DNA from: Ruegeria sp. HKCCD7303
GTDB taxonomy: Bacteria; Pseudomonadota; Alphaproteobacteria; Rhodobacterales; Rhodobacteraceae
Assembly: GCF_013111185.1 (NCBI RefSeq)
Contig: NZ_WVRE01000001.1
Location: 806,001-870,000, forward strand
Reading direction: 5' to 3'
Length of the DNA stretch: 64,000 nt
Shown: positions 1-6,830 of the stretch, piece after piece
Position numbering within the stretch: the stretch's first letter is position 1
Layout of the letters: each line of letters begins with the position of its first letter
Made by a program: the position numbers and the translations under genes
The notes under the pieces: generated by a model
Told to the model about the DNA's origin: nothing
Seen by the model: only the letters and a program-made list of their open reading frames with translations
The model's database searches: none

Positions 1-1
1 C

Positions 2-418
2 ACGACAACGGACGAACGGAACCCGGATGGCACTTTTGCGCCCGGAAATTCAGGCAGGCCCAGAGGCGCACGGCACCGTATCACAAGGGCAGTTGAGGAA
101 CTGCTGGAAGGCCAATCTGAGCAAATAACCCAAAAGGCTGTTGAGCTGGCGCTCGAAGGCGACAGCACGGCCCTGCGTCTATGCTTGGAACGACTGGCGC
201 CCACCAGAAAGGACGCACCAGTCAGTTTCGACCTTCCAACTATCAAATCCGCCGAGGACGCCTCAGAGGCCGCACAGGCGGTGCTACAGGCAGTTTCTCA
301 GGGTGAAGTAACGCCACTGGAAGGTGCAACTGTCATGGGTCTGGTGGAGCAGTACAGGCGTGTCCTTGAAACCACCGAATTGGAGCGCAGGATCACTGCA
401 CTGGAGGCCGCGAAATGA
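2..418 (+). CDS. DUF5681 family protein, 5' end beyond window
   Basis: The reading frame is open from the left edge, so the start lies outside the window. The visible N-terminal part reads NPDGTFAPGNSGRPRGARHR, the signature of the DUF5681 domain seen in phage-like and integrative regions of alphaproteobacteria. The C-terminal half is helical and ends in LERRITALEAAK, which resembles the N-termini of the three following genes. Its TGA overlaps the next ATG by 4 bases, so the four genes form one translationally coupled unit. The molecular function of DUF5681 is not established; a role next to phage packaging or replication genes is only inferred from usual context. Confidence 0.8.
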   Translation, partial: TTTDERNPDGTFAPGNSGRPRGARHRITRAVEELLEGQSEQITQKAVELALEGDSTALRLCLERLAPTRKDAPVSFDLPTIKSAEDASEAAQAVLQAVSQGEVTPLEGATVMGLVEQYRRVLETTELERRITALEAAK

Positions 419-732
419 GCATTAGGAATAGACTGGCGGCTTTGGAAAGCAGGAAAGCTGTAAGCGCCATATCGAACTCGGGCGCGCCGGATCAATTAAC
501 CAGGCAACTGCAAAACACCGCAGAGCGGATGCGAGACATTCCACTGGACCAATTGACGGCCAAGGCGTCACCTGTCGAGGTAGCCGCCCTTATTCTGGAT
601 GGCCGCGTGGATGAGAAAGTAGCTCGTAACTGCATCGAGCTTTCTAAGCAATCAGCCCCGAGCGCAAATCTGTTCCAATGCTTCTTGGACGCAGCCGGGT
701 GCACCCAAGCAAGCCTGGCGGAGGAAGGTTGA
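415..732 (+). CDS. Small hypothetical protein, MSIxxRLxxLE family, copy 1
   Basis: A 105-residue protein of unknown function beginning MSIRNRLAALES. This N-terminal motif recurs in the next two genes, so the three look like diverged paralogues or proteins sharing one docking helix. The rest is helical and charged without a recognised domain, signal peptide or membrane segment. The start overlaps the DUF5681 stop (ATGA) and only one base separates its stop from the next ATG, so co-expression is very likely. Similar proteins with an N-terminal RLxxLE heptad occur in prophage-like regions; nothing more specific can be said. Confidence 0.65.
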   Translation: MSIRNRLAALESRKAVSAISNSGAPDQLTRQLQNTAERMRDIPLDQLTAKASPVEVAALILDGRVDEKVARNCIELSKQSAPSANLFQCFLDAAGCTQASLAEEG

Positions 733-733
733 T

Positions 734-1063
734 ATGAGCATCAAAAGCCGATTGACCAAACTGGAAGCGAGTTCGCCAAACGCGCTCGAACTTCCCATCG
801 TGTTTTATCAAATCTACGGGATCAAGAAAGGTACTGAGGGAACCAGTCGAGTAGTCGAAAGAGAGCATGGCCCAGCGACAATTCCGGGCCTCGGTCTTGG
901 CCGGATCTTTCCACATGAAAGTGAAAGCCAAAGCGAATTCGAACGGCGTGTTTTTGCCATCAAGGCAGGTGGAAAGCACATTGAGGACATGACCAAAGAA
1001 GAACGAGAGACGGCATTTGCCGTTGCAGACCGAGTAATGGGGGGCAGAAACAATGACGATTAA
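734..1063 (+). CDS. Small hypothetical protein, MSIxxRLxxLE family, copy 2
   Basis: A 109-residue protein starting MSIKSRLTKLEASSP. After the shared N-terminal helix it has a short hydrophobic beta-like stretch (LPIVFYQIYGI) and a charged C-terminal half. The same layout (RLxKLE, then 'LP' plus hydrophobic strand) is seen in copy 3, which makes copies 2 and 3 the closest pair. A GGAGGAAGG-type ribosome binding site lies in the end of copy 1. Its 3' end overlaps the next gene by 11 bases. No function is recognised. Confidence 0.65.
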   Translation: MSIKSRLTKLEASSPNALELPIVFYQIYGIKKGTEGTSRVVEREHGPATIPGLGLGRIFPHESESQSEFERRVFAIKAGGKHIEDMTKEERETAFAVADRVMGGRNNDD

Positions 1064-1400
1064 GAACCGGCTGAAGAAGCTTGAAACTGCAAGTTCAACT
1101 GACTGTCTTGTTTTGCCGCCGAAATTTGTTGTCTTTGAAGGTATGGATACGCAATGGGCGATTGTCCCCGGGCTTGACGGCGGGTTTCAAAGGGAAGAAG
1201 GCGAAAACCTTGGCGAGTTCTGTCAAAGAGTGTTCAAGGCTTACGTGACTTCCAAAGGTTTAGAAAAATGCCGCTCCAACGAGCTAAGCGACAAGGATCT
1301 TCAATTCATAATCGCAGCTGATAAGCCGGAATTGGCACTCAAGCTTTATCGTGGAGAGGAATTATCGGACGCTGACGCTAAGTCACTTGCCAGAAAGTAA
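1053..1400 (+). CDS. Small hypothetical protein, MSIxxRLxxLE family, copy 3
   Basis: A 115-residue protein starting MTIKNRLKKLETAS, followed by the 'LPPKFVVFEGMD' strand that parallels copy 2. It starts inside copy 2 (11-base overlap), again showing tight coupling. The C-terminal half is acidic and helical. The gene ends 11 bases before the first ACCCCCTC hairpin (1412-1439), which may act as terminator or mark a repeat boundary. No enzymatic motif is visible. Confidence 0.65.
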   Translation: MTIKNRLKKLETASSTDCLVLPPKFVVFEGMDTQWAIVPGLDGGFQREEGENLGEFCQRVFKAYVTSKGLEKCRSNELSDKDLQFIIAADKPELALKLYRGEELSDADAKSLARK

Positions 1401-1411
1401 GACTTCGATGT

Positions 1412-1480
1412 GGGGTACGACGCGCCGAACTCGTACCCCCTCATTGAAAATCGTTAACCCCCTCAAGGCGCGCCGCGTGT
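1412..1480 (+). repeat. Hairpin plus diverged direct repeat, copy A
   Basis: GGGGTACGA (1412-1420) and TCGTACCCC (1431-1439) form a perfect 9-bp inverted repeat around CGCGCCGAAC. It is followed by AATCGTTAACCCCCTCAA and a GC-rich CGCxCCGC block. The same order of elements, with about 75% identity by eye, occurs at 4430-4498: GGATGAGT/ACTCATCC stem around the same CGACGCGCCxAAC core, then AATCGTTA, CCCCCTCAA and CGCxCCGC. Stem sequences differ but pairing is kept. The two copies flank the lipoprotein and integrase genes. Confidence 0.6.
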
Positions 1481-1845
1481 TATGTCTAGCTTGGCGACAT
1501 GAAGCAAATGAGACCCTCTGGAGGAAAATTACATCGGATTTGGGCGCACAAAACGCGCATTTTGCCAACTCTAAGTGACTGGTGTGGGTGACACACCCAA
1601 CTCGTGACCCCCTCTTTTAAAAGGTCAAAAACCAGTACGTGCTAAAATAAAGACGTGCCACCCACGATGAAAAATATCGCATTGAGACAATTTTGTGTCC
1701 ACGATTCTCCCGGAACTAACCGTTCAGACATTGGAAACAGACTGTTTCGCCTCTTTTTCGTTCATTACGGGGTTTCCCGAATACCCGCATTCTGGTTTGT
1801 GTGGCACGCTCAAATCACTGACACATACTACCACTTGCTCTTCGT

Positions 1846-1882
1846 TAAGGGACTGGCGTCTACCCCCTCTGCCAGTCCCTTA
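1846..1882 (+). terminator. 12-bp perfect hairpin with ACCCCCTC loop
   Basis: TAAGGGACTGGC (1846-1857) pairs perfectly with GCCAGTCCCTTA (1871-1882); the 13-base loop contains TACCCCCTCT. It lies 6 bases beyond the stop of the WPEQ gene on the minus strand and could end that transcript. No long T run follows on the minus strand, so it may instead belong to the ACCCCCTC hairpin family of this region. Confidence 0.5.
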
Positions 1883-1887
1883 TTGCT

Positions 1888-2112
1888 TTACGAGCCTTGT
1901 TCAGGCCACCACGGCAAATCGTCAGGCACCGGAACGTCGTTGCGCTCTAGCCATTCCTTAATTGCGGCCCCGTCTAAGTCACTAGGCAAGTTTGAATTGA
2001 TGCAGTTAATATCTCTCGCTAGTTCTCGAATTGCCTTGGCGGTAGCAATCATGCCTTCTGCCTCAAGCCGCAATCTAGTGCCCTCAGCTCGCTGCAAAAA
2101 TTCTTCATCCAT
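1888..2112 (-). CDS. Small WPEQ-motif hypothetical protein 1
   Basis: A protein of about 74 residues from the ATG at 2112 (MDEEFLQRAEG); a TTG at 2130 is an alternative start. The N-terminal part is a charged helix. The C-terminus has the pattern AAIKEWLE-x-x-DVP-x-P-x-x-LP-x-WPEQ. The same tail ends the otherwise different protein at 4841-5119. The conserved Trp/Pro-rich tail suggests a common binding partner, but I know of no described family. A perfect hairpin lies immediately downstream. Confidence 0.6.
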   Translation of the reverse strand: MDEEFLQRAEGTRLRLEAEGMIATAKAIRELARDINCINSNLPSDLDGAAIKEWLERNDVPVPDDLPWWPEQGS

Positions 2113-2287
2113 ATCAACAGGTCTAATCAAGTTACGTTGATGCTAACTAAGCCGATTTTCTTAACGAAGAGTAAACAGCCTCTTGGGTGATTGTTCACAG
2201 TCGCATGGTGGGGAGGAGCAATTAGTTTTTTGCGAGCCGCCCATTGCGCAAGCGCGACCCACGTTTGTCAGATATCTGGCCGGATCG

Positions 2288-2638
2288 TTAACCCCAAGCC
2301 ACTTGTGCGGGAGACGAGCCGCACGTCTCCAATTTTCCTGCTAGAGCAATCAGTTTACCCTTTGTAGCCGCAATCTCACCCTCCAAATCGCCTCCGGATA
2401 GGCTAGACATCGGAACGCCAATCAAAAATACGCCAATAGCGTCACCGGTAACGGCTTGCTTTTGAGCCGCCACGAGGCTTGGCACTTTTGCTGCTTCTTG
2501 CTTGTATAGCTCGGCGGCCTTTGTACAAGATATGTTGCTGTACGTATTACCCATAGAAACGGGAGAAATAGACGCAGGTTGTTGCGCGCAAGCCGACACA
2601 ATCGACAGCGCACAAAAGGTGGCACAGATTTTCTTCAT
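2288..2638 (-). CDS. Small lipoprotein, function unknown
   Basis: A 116-residue protein with a signal peptide and lipobox (MKKICATFCALSIVSAC; Cys17 would be lipidated), followed by a low-complexity linker and a helical domain with a pair of cysteines (near residues 38 and 107). The mature part has the glycine-rich stretch GDAIGVFLIGVP that could insert in or lie on the membrane. Small lipoproteins of this type accompany integrated elements in Rhodobacterales, where they are annotated only as hypothetical. It is followed, across 234 non-coding bases, by the integrase on the same strand. Confidence 0.7.
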   Translation of the reverse strand: MKKICATFCALSIVSACAQQPASISPVSMGNTYSNISCTKAAELYKQEAAKVPSLVAAQKQAVTGDAIGVFLIGVPMSSLSGGDLEGEIAATKGKLIALAGKLETCGSSPAQVAWG

Positions 2639-2872
2639 TCACTCTTCCTGTAGTTCAAGAAGCCAACTAACAAGTTGACCTTAAATGGCCGATGCTTTGG
2701 TCATTGCTTAAGGAAACGACTTTAGTTAGTGGCAACGGTGTTGTGTTGCAGGCTGTTTGTGTCCCAAATTTGGTGTCATTTTGATACTTTTTGGGCAGCT
2801 TGAGGAGCCTCACAATCCTATGAGATTTAAACCGAAACTGCGAAACCTCGCCACGACCGCACCAATTTCGGT

Positions 2873-4345
2873 CTACCTAAGCCGCAATTCTTCCTCTTTT
2901 GCCCTAAGTCTGCTGACGACATCACCAGAAGCCTTACTTCGGTTTTTTCGAGGCCAGGACCAAATAGGCTCTGCTTTTCCCTGAAGTGTCTTTCTTAGGT
3001 CTAGGAGGCGCGGGTCGCTACCAGTCTTCTGCAAAGGTGAAAACCTGCGAGAAATCTCAGCTTCAATTGTATCGCAGCAAAGGTGTCCATAGGTCCTGCT
3101 GACGGTATCTGTATTGGTGTGGCCCAGCTGTTTCGCCACAACTGCTAGAGGCGTCCCTGCTTGAACCAATTGACTGGCATAGGTGTGCCTGAGGCCGTGA
3201 AAAACAAAAGGGGCAGGCAGGCCCGCACGTCGAACGGCCTCTTTAAACAGGTGCTTGTGGCATCCAGACCAAGCCTTTCCAGAAGACATCCTGAAGACCA
3301 ATTCTTCGTCATCCAACTCGCTAATTTGATCCAAAAAGAAGGACATCCCCTCGTCAGGTAGAACCACATATCGGCCTCGGTAGCTTTTTAGAGGCGCAAC
3401 AAAAATGCCGAACACATGCCCGCCGACGTCACGCGCCTTGAGTTGTGCAAGCTCCGAAACTCTGCATCCAGTGTAAAGTGCACCCTGAACCAGCAAAGCC
3501 AAATCTGGCCGACAAGAGGCAATCAATCGTTTGGCTTGTGCCCGTGTCAAAAAGAACTGCCGAGGCGTATCGGCGTGGGGTATTCGCCGTAATCGTCGCC
3601 ATAAACGCTCGCTTTCGACGTCGCCATTTTCCCAAGACATCTCGATTGCAGTTCGAAGAATGCCAATAACAGTGTTGAGTGTCTTTTTCCGCTTTCGAAG
3701 TTGTTCATGATCCAGGTCTTCGATCCGGGTTCTGTCACCTTGGGTTTGATTTCCTCGTTTGGGTGCTGTCTCCAGAACATCAGTGCAAAACTCAAGGAAA
3801 ACGGATTGACTGAGCTCTCTTACAGGAAGGTCGCCCAATCTCGGAATTATGTGGTGATTTATGAGCGAAAGCGTTGTTTCGAAGTAGGTTTTTGCTGCAG
3901 CAATACGTTTCCATTCTACAAACCCGTTCATTGCGTCACCGACCGTAAAAGACTTGCTGGTCTTTTCATACTTCAGCACTGAATTCACGCCCACCGCATA
4001 GGGTTGCGAAGCGATTGCCTTGATATCAGGCTGGTCAAACCAAGCCTTGGCAAGGGTTAGCGCTTGGCCGTAGTCAAGCCCGTTCCTATGAATCTGGGCG
4101 ACTTCTCCAATTCGCTTTTCGCTGTATTTACCGTCAATTCGACGAATACGGGCCATCCAATGACACTTTGCCGAGGAGAGTTTTTTAACGCCGATATGGC
4201 GGCAGTATTCTAGAATGTTCCAGTATGGACTGCGTCGAACCGGTAATTCGAAGATGCTCTCTAAGCATGATAAATCGGGGGTGTGGATTGCTTTGGTCAT
4301 GACCAATCTCCTTAGGAAATCAATTTTGGAGATACTGGATGCCAC
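2873..4345 (-). CDS. Tyrosine recombinase / phage-type integrase
   Basis: A 490-residue site-specific recombinase. The N-terminal third is an arm/core-binding region, with the SAM-like domain at about 130-240. The catalytic domain at 262-440 shows the expected residues: Arg295 (TGCRVSEL), Lys320, His383-x-x-Arg386 (HGLRHTYAS), His409 (LGH) and nucleophile Tyr419 (SRTYGH). All are present, so the enzyme looks active. It would integrate or excise an element by recombining attachment sites. It lies about 7 kb from tRNA-Lys rather than beside it, which is unusual for tRNA-targeting integrases and hints that the region is composite. Diverged repeats lie just upstream of its start. Confidence 0.93.
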   Translation of the reverse strand: MASSISKIDFLRRLVMTKAIHTPDLSCLESIFELPVRRSPYWNILEYCRHIGVKKLSSAKCHWMARIRRIDGKYSEKRIGEVAQIHRNGLDYGQALTLAKAWFDQPDIKAIASQPYAVGVNSVLKYEKTSKSFTVGDAMNGFVEWKRIAAAKTYFETTLSLINHHIIPRLGDLPVRELSQSVFLEFCTDVLETAPKRGNQTQGDRTRIEDLDHEQLRKRKKTLNTVIGILRTAIEMSWENGDVESERLWRRLRRIPHADTPRQFFLTRAQAKRLIASCRPDLALLVQGALYTGCRVSELAQLKARDVGGHVFGIFVAPLKSYRGRYVVLPDEGMSFFLDQISELDDEELVFRMSSGKAWSGCHKHLFKEAVRRAGLPAPFVFHGLRHTYASQLVQAGTPLAVVAKQLGHTNTDTVSRTYGHLCCDTIEAEISRRFSPLQKTGSDPRLLDLRKTLQGKAEPIWSWPRKNRSKASGDVVSRLRAKEEELRLR

Positions 4346-4429
4346 ACAACTATTTCAGCGAGTTGAAATGATGTCTGAGAGTGTTCCGCTTTCTAGCGAC
4401 TGAGCCCTAACACCCCGTCAGTCCGGATA

Positions 4430-4498
4430 GGATGAGTGCGACGCGCCAAACTCATCCCCCTAATGGGAATCGTTACGCCCCCTCAAAACGCACCGCAC
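4430..4498 (+). repeat. Hairpin plus diverged direct repeat, copy B
   Basis: GGATGAGT (4430-4437) and ACTCATCC (4450-4457) form a perfect 8-bp inverted repeat around a CGACGCGCC core. After it come AATCGTTA, GCCCCCTCAA and CGCACCGC. This matches copy A (1412-1480) in order and spacing. The changed but still complementary stem implies the hairpin itself is selected. Confidence 0.6.
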
Positions 4499-4643
4499 AT
4501 ACCGACTACAAAGGACGCGTGTTCGAAATGTGTCCGTTTGACTAAGTATGCACGTATTGCGGGGAACCCCAATTTCCACAGCATGATAGTTTGAGCACGC
4601 AATTAAACGGACCACCAAACCAATCCGCAGCACCCCCTCCAAA

Positions 4644-4680
4644 TGAGGGGCTGGTTAAGACCCCCTCGCCCAGCCCCTCA
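4644..4680 (+). repeat. 11-bp perfect hairpin with ACCCCCTC loop
   Basis: TGAGGGGCTGG (4644-4654) pairs with CCAGCCCCTCA (4670-4680), and the loop carries GACCCCCTCG. Its left arm can alternatively pair with CCCCTC just upstream (4634-4639). The design repeats that of the hairpin at 1846-1882: different stem, same loop word. Confidence 0.55.
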
Positions 4681-4840
4681 CACCACCCATCACTTTCTAT
4701 TCATTTGGGACAGGCAGTTTAGTTATTTGGAGCGGTATTGTGACAGTTCACTCCAGCAACTGTTCCACGTACACTCGCTAAATATGGGGAGGTCCGACTA
4801 GACAGGAAGACCGGTGCTTGGTTGAGCTAGGGAACTGTCG

Positions 4841-5119
4841 TCACTTTTGTTCCGGCCACACCGGAAGCCTTTCAGGGGCTGGCACGTCATACTCTTCCAG
4901 CCATTCTTTAACGGCTGCCCAATGGTCTTGCGGCCCGGGTATGTATCGCCGTGAATTTAGGTCGACCATCTGACGTTCAAGCCGAGACCACCATTGTAGT
5001 TTGAGCTTTAGCCCGTGTGCCTTCGCCCAGACACGCAACGCCGTCTTCCAGTCTCCAGTCTGTCGAGCTTCAAATTCTTCATACAGGTCAAAAGGGATTC
5101 TATTCGGCCATTCACTCAT
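4841..5119 (-). CDS. Small WPEQ-motif hypothetical protein 2
   Basis: A 92-residue protein from the ATG at 5119 (MSEWPNRIPFDLYEEF). A TTG at 5128 would lie inside the candidate LexA box, so the ATG is preferred. The body is basic and tryptophan-rich (LKLKLQWWSRLERQM), and the tail has AAVKEWLE-x-x-DVP-x-P-x-x-LP-x-WPEQ, shared with the protein at 1888-2112. It is divergent from the SRAP gene across 63 bases, and the GTTC-N7-GTTC site ends 3 bases before its ATG, so it is probably co-regulated with SRAP. Function unknown. Confidence 0.65.
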   Translation of the reverse strand: MSEWPNRIPFDLYEEFEARQTGDWKTALRVWAKAHGLKLKLQWWSRLERQMVDLNSRRYIPGPQDHWAAVKEWLEEYDVPAPERLPVWPEQK

Positions 5120-5122
5120 GTG

Positions 5123-5137
5123 GAACAAGTAGCGAAC
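5123..5137. promoter_or_regulatory. Candidate LexA box (GAAC-N7-GAAC)
   Basis: GAAC at 5123-5126, seven bases, then GAAC at 5134-5137 (GTTC-N7-GTTC on the minus strand) matches the direct-repeat SOS box of alphaproteobacterial LexA. It lies 3 bases before the WPEQ-gene ATG and about 45 bases before the SRAP start, so bound LexA could repress both directions. Eight fixed bases are expected once or twice by chance in a window this size, so position is the main support. Confidence 0.5.
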
Positions 5138-5182
5138 ATCGAGTGCTTGTCCAAATGAAATTTCGTACTTACCGTAAGTCGC

Positions 5183-5860
5183 ATGTGTAATCTCTACTCC
5201 AACACAATACCTGCCGACGCGATGCGCCAGTTATTCGATGTGGCTGTCGAGCGCGATAGGCTTGGAAATGCTGAGCCACTGCCCGCCATTTTTCCAAAGC
5301 AGAAGGCACCGGTTGTTAGGAAGGCTGAGGATGGCGAGCGAGAGTTGGTTTCGCTGAGCTGGGGTTTTCGCACCACCAAAAAATCAAAGAAGACCGGCGC
5401 CATCATCCAGCCCAATGCTTGGAACAATGCCCGAGACGACAAGGTGCGGATTAACGGGCTATGGAAGGGCAGTTTTGAGCATCGGCGCTGCCTAGTGCCT
5501 GCCAGCTCGTTCTGCGAAGCAAAAGGACGAAATCCTGCCACCTACTACTGGTTTGCGTTGACGGGTGATGAAGACCGCCCACCGTTTGCGTTTGCTGGCA
5601 TGTGGCAGGAGTCACGATACGAGGGCAAGGAAGGCACCGAGTCCGTCGAGGCATACACCGTGATTACGACAACCGCGAATGAGATTGTGAAGCCGATACA
5701 CCCTCAGAGAATGCCGGTGATCCTTGAGCCCGAAGACTACGAGCAGTGGATAAACGGCAGCGCAGATGACGCGTTCGAACTGCTGAAGCCGTTCGATTCA
5801 GAACAAATGCGCATTGTCCAAGAAGGTGAGCTCAAGAAATCGGACCCGGCAGGACGGTGA
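5183..5860 (+). CDS. SOS response-associated peptidase (SRAP/YedK/HMCES family)
   Basis: A 225-residue SRAP-domain protein. The family forms a covalent thiazolidine crosslink with abasic sites in single-stranded DNA through Cys2, protecting them from cleavage. Visible active-site features are Cys2 directly after Met1 (MCNLYS, which fixes the start), Asn82/Arg84 (NARDD), Glu112 in CLVPASSFCEAKG, and His173 in HPQRMPVIL. All the expected catalytic residues are present. A candidate LexA box lies upstream, consistent with the family name. The next gene begins 2 bases after its stop. SRAP genes are frequent on phages and integrated elements. Confidence 0.93.
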   Translation: MCNLYSNTIPADAMRQLFDVAVERDRLGNAEPLPAIFPKQKAPVVRKAEDGERELVSLSWGFRTTKKSKKTGAIIQPNAWNNARDDKVRINGLWKGSFEHRRCLVPASSFCEAKGRNPATYYWFALTGDEDRPPFAFAGMWQESRYEGKEGTESVEAYTVITTTANEIVKPIHPQRMPVILEPEDYEQWINGSADDAFELLKPFDSEQMRIVQEGELKKSDPAGR

Positions 5861-5862
5861 TA

Positions 5863-6333
5863 ATGAAAATCATTTCGGGTGGGCAAACAGGTGTAGACTT
5901 GGCAGCACTTGAATTCGCTATGCAACTTGGATTGATCTATGGTGGCTGGATCCCAAAAGGGCGTACTAACGAAGCAGGCGGCATTCCGGAACATTACTCG
6001 GGGTTGGTTGAAGCTTTTTCTTCTGAACCAGACGTAAGAACGCGACTGAATGTCAGTTCGAGTGATGCAACGCTCATTATCACCGACGGATCAGAAAGCC
6101 CCGGTACGAACTACACTCAGCAAGTCGCATTGGAATCGGCAAAGCCCCTAATGCTGGTTAATCTTTCAGGTGGCACCCAGTCTCAAATTGAACAGGTTCA
6201 GCGGTGGATCGCGTCCAATAAGCCGTTAGCTTTGAACATCGCAGGACCACGGGAATCTGAGGCACCTGGGATAAACGTAAAGGCACTAACTTTTCTTATT
6301 GAGGTACTTCCTTGGCCTGATTGCGAAACATAG
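5863..6333 (+). CDS. Putative molybdenum carrier-like protein, SLOG/Rossmann fold
   Basis: A 156-residue protein (MKIISGGQTGVDLAALEFA). The glycine-rich GGQTGVD loop, the GGWIPKGR segment and the DATLIITDGSESPGT stretch are typical of the family named 'putative molybdenum carrier', a branch of the SLOG superfamily that binds nucleotides or nucleotide-derived ligands. ATG 5863 is chosen over a GTG at 5857 because AGGA sits at the right distance before it. It is translationally close to SRAP (2-base gap), so the two probably act in one response. Several SLOG proteins serve as ligand sensors in defence systems; that role here is inference. It converges with the nuclease gene, with 2 bases between stops. 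Confidence 0.85.
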   Translation: MKIISGGQTGVDLAALEFAMQLGLIYGGWIPKGRTNEAGGIPEHYSGLVEAFSSEPDVRTRLNVSSSDATLIITDGSESPGTNYTQQVALESAKPLMLVNLSGGTQSQIEQVQRWIASNKPLALNIAGPRESEAPGINVKALTFLIEVLPWPDCET

Positions 6334-6335
6334 GG

Positions 6336-6731
6336 TCAGCGGCAATATCCTGCCCGTTTTAGACGTGACTTAGCTGCTGGGGTCTCTAAATGCCTGTATC
6401 GGCCCCCCGAATACCTCGCACAGTCCAAGGCGTGTCCGGCAGCGATTACGGCAGCGCCAATGTCTTGCCCGTCTGCATAGCAAACGCCAACCCATCGGTC
6501 GTGGGTTCGTTCGCCGTTCAAGTCACAAGATATGGATTTGCCGCGCAGATAGTTAACCATCCAGCGCTTAGCGTCCTGACCGGATCGCGTTCCAAGCTCT
6601 GGAGCATCCACGCCGTTCAAGCGCACAGGCGTTCCATCGACAACTATTGTGTCGGCATCTCTTACATGAAGGGTGCCAGCATAAGCGGGTATGGTGGTAA
6701 GCAAGGCAGTTACAACAAGGCGTTTTATCAA
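6336..6731 (-). CDS. Secreted thermonuclease-family (SNase) protein
   Basis: A 131-residue protein with a signal peptide (MIKRLVVTALLTTIPAYA) followed directly by a staphylococcal-nuclease OB-fold domain. Catalytic residues match the family: Asp26 (DADTI), Arg38 (VRLNGVDAPE), Glu45 and Arg79 (THDRWVG). Two cysteines near 69 and 84 and two near 109 and 130 could form disulfides outside the cytoplasm. It would degrade DNA or RNA with Ca2+. Upstream on the same strand lies a remnant of a second copy of its 3' end. Confidence 0.88.
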   Translation of the reverse strand: MIKRLVVTALLTTIPAYAGTLHVRDADTIVVDGTPVRLNGVDAPELGTRSGQDAKRWMVNYLRGKSISCDLNGERTHDRWVGVCYADGQDIGAAVIAAGHALDCARYSGGRYRHLETPAAKSRLKRAGYCR

Positions 6732-6772
6732 TCTGGAAGTCTCTCAAAAATAAGTGCTGCTATATCCCTTAG

Positions 6773-6830
6773 CCCGTCTTAGGTCTGACTTTGCTGCTGG
6801 TGTCTTCAGATGTCCATATCGGTCACATCA
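6773..6830 (-). pseudogene. 3' remnant of a second SNase-like gene
   Basis: On the minus strand this reads RYGHLKTPAAKSDLRRA, closely matching the tail of the adjacent nuclease (RYRHLETPAAKSRLKRAGYCR). DNA identity to 6351-6400 is also clear (CCCGTNTTAG, GCTGCTGG and ATATCGG blocks in the same order). Upstream, the frame is broken by a short deletion and a stop. The rest of the gene is not recognisable, so only the end of a duplicated nuclease gene survives. Confidence 0.65.

Larger units (their letters stand above)
1401..1887. other. Non-coding stretch with repeats
   Basis: No convincing gene is present. The stretch carries four ACCCCCTC words on the + strand (1435, 1457, 1607, 1862), two of them in or at perfect hairpins, and one half of a diverged direct repeat whose partner lies upstream of the integrase at about 4436-4496. 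Short ORFs here lack ribosome binding sites. Confidence 0.5.
4346..4840. other. Non-coding stretch upstream of the integrase, with repeats
   Basis: No credible gene. It contains copy B of the diverged repeat (4430-4498), further CCCCCT words at 4455, 4477, 4632 and 4660, and two hairpins near 4633-4680. It is the likely integrase promoter and regulatory region; the repeats could be recombinase or accessory-protein sites, but that is inference. Confidence 0.5.

Noticed and set aside
1412..4680. CRISPR array
   Set aside because: Repeats are irregularly spaced, have changing stems, and no cas genes are near.
6507..6521. A second GTTC-N7-GTTC word, inside the SNase gene
   Set aside because: Lies within coding sequence, away from a promoter; such words are expected by chance about this often.
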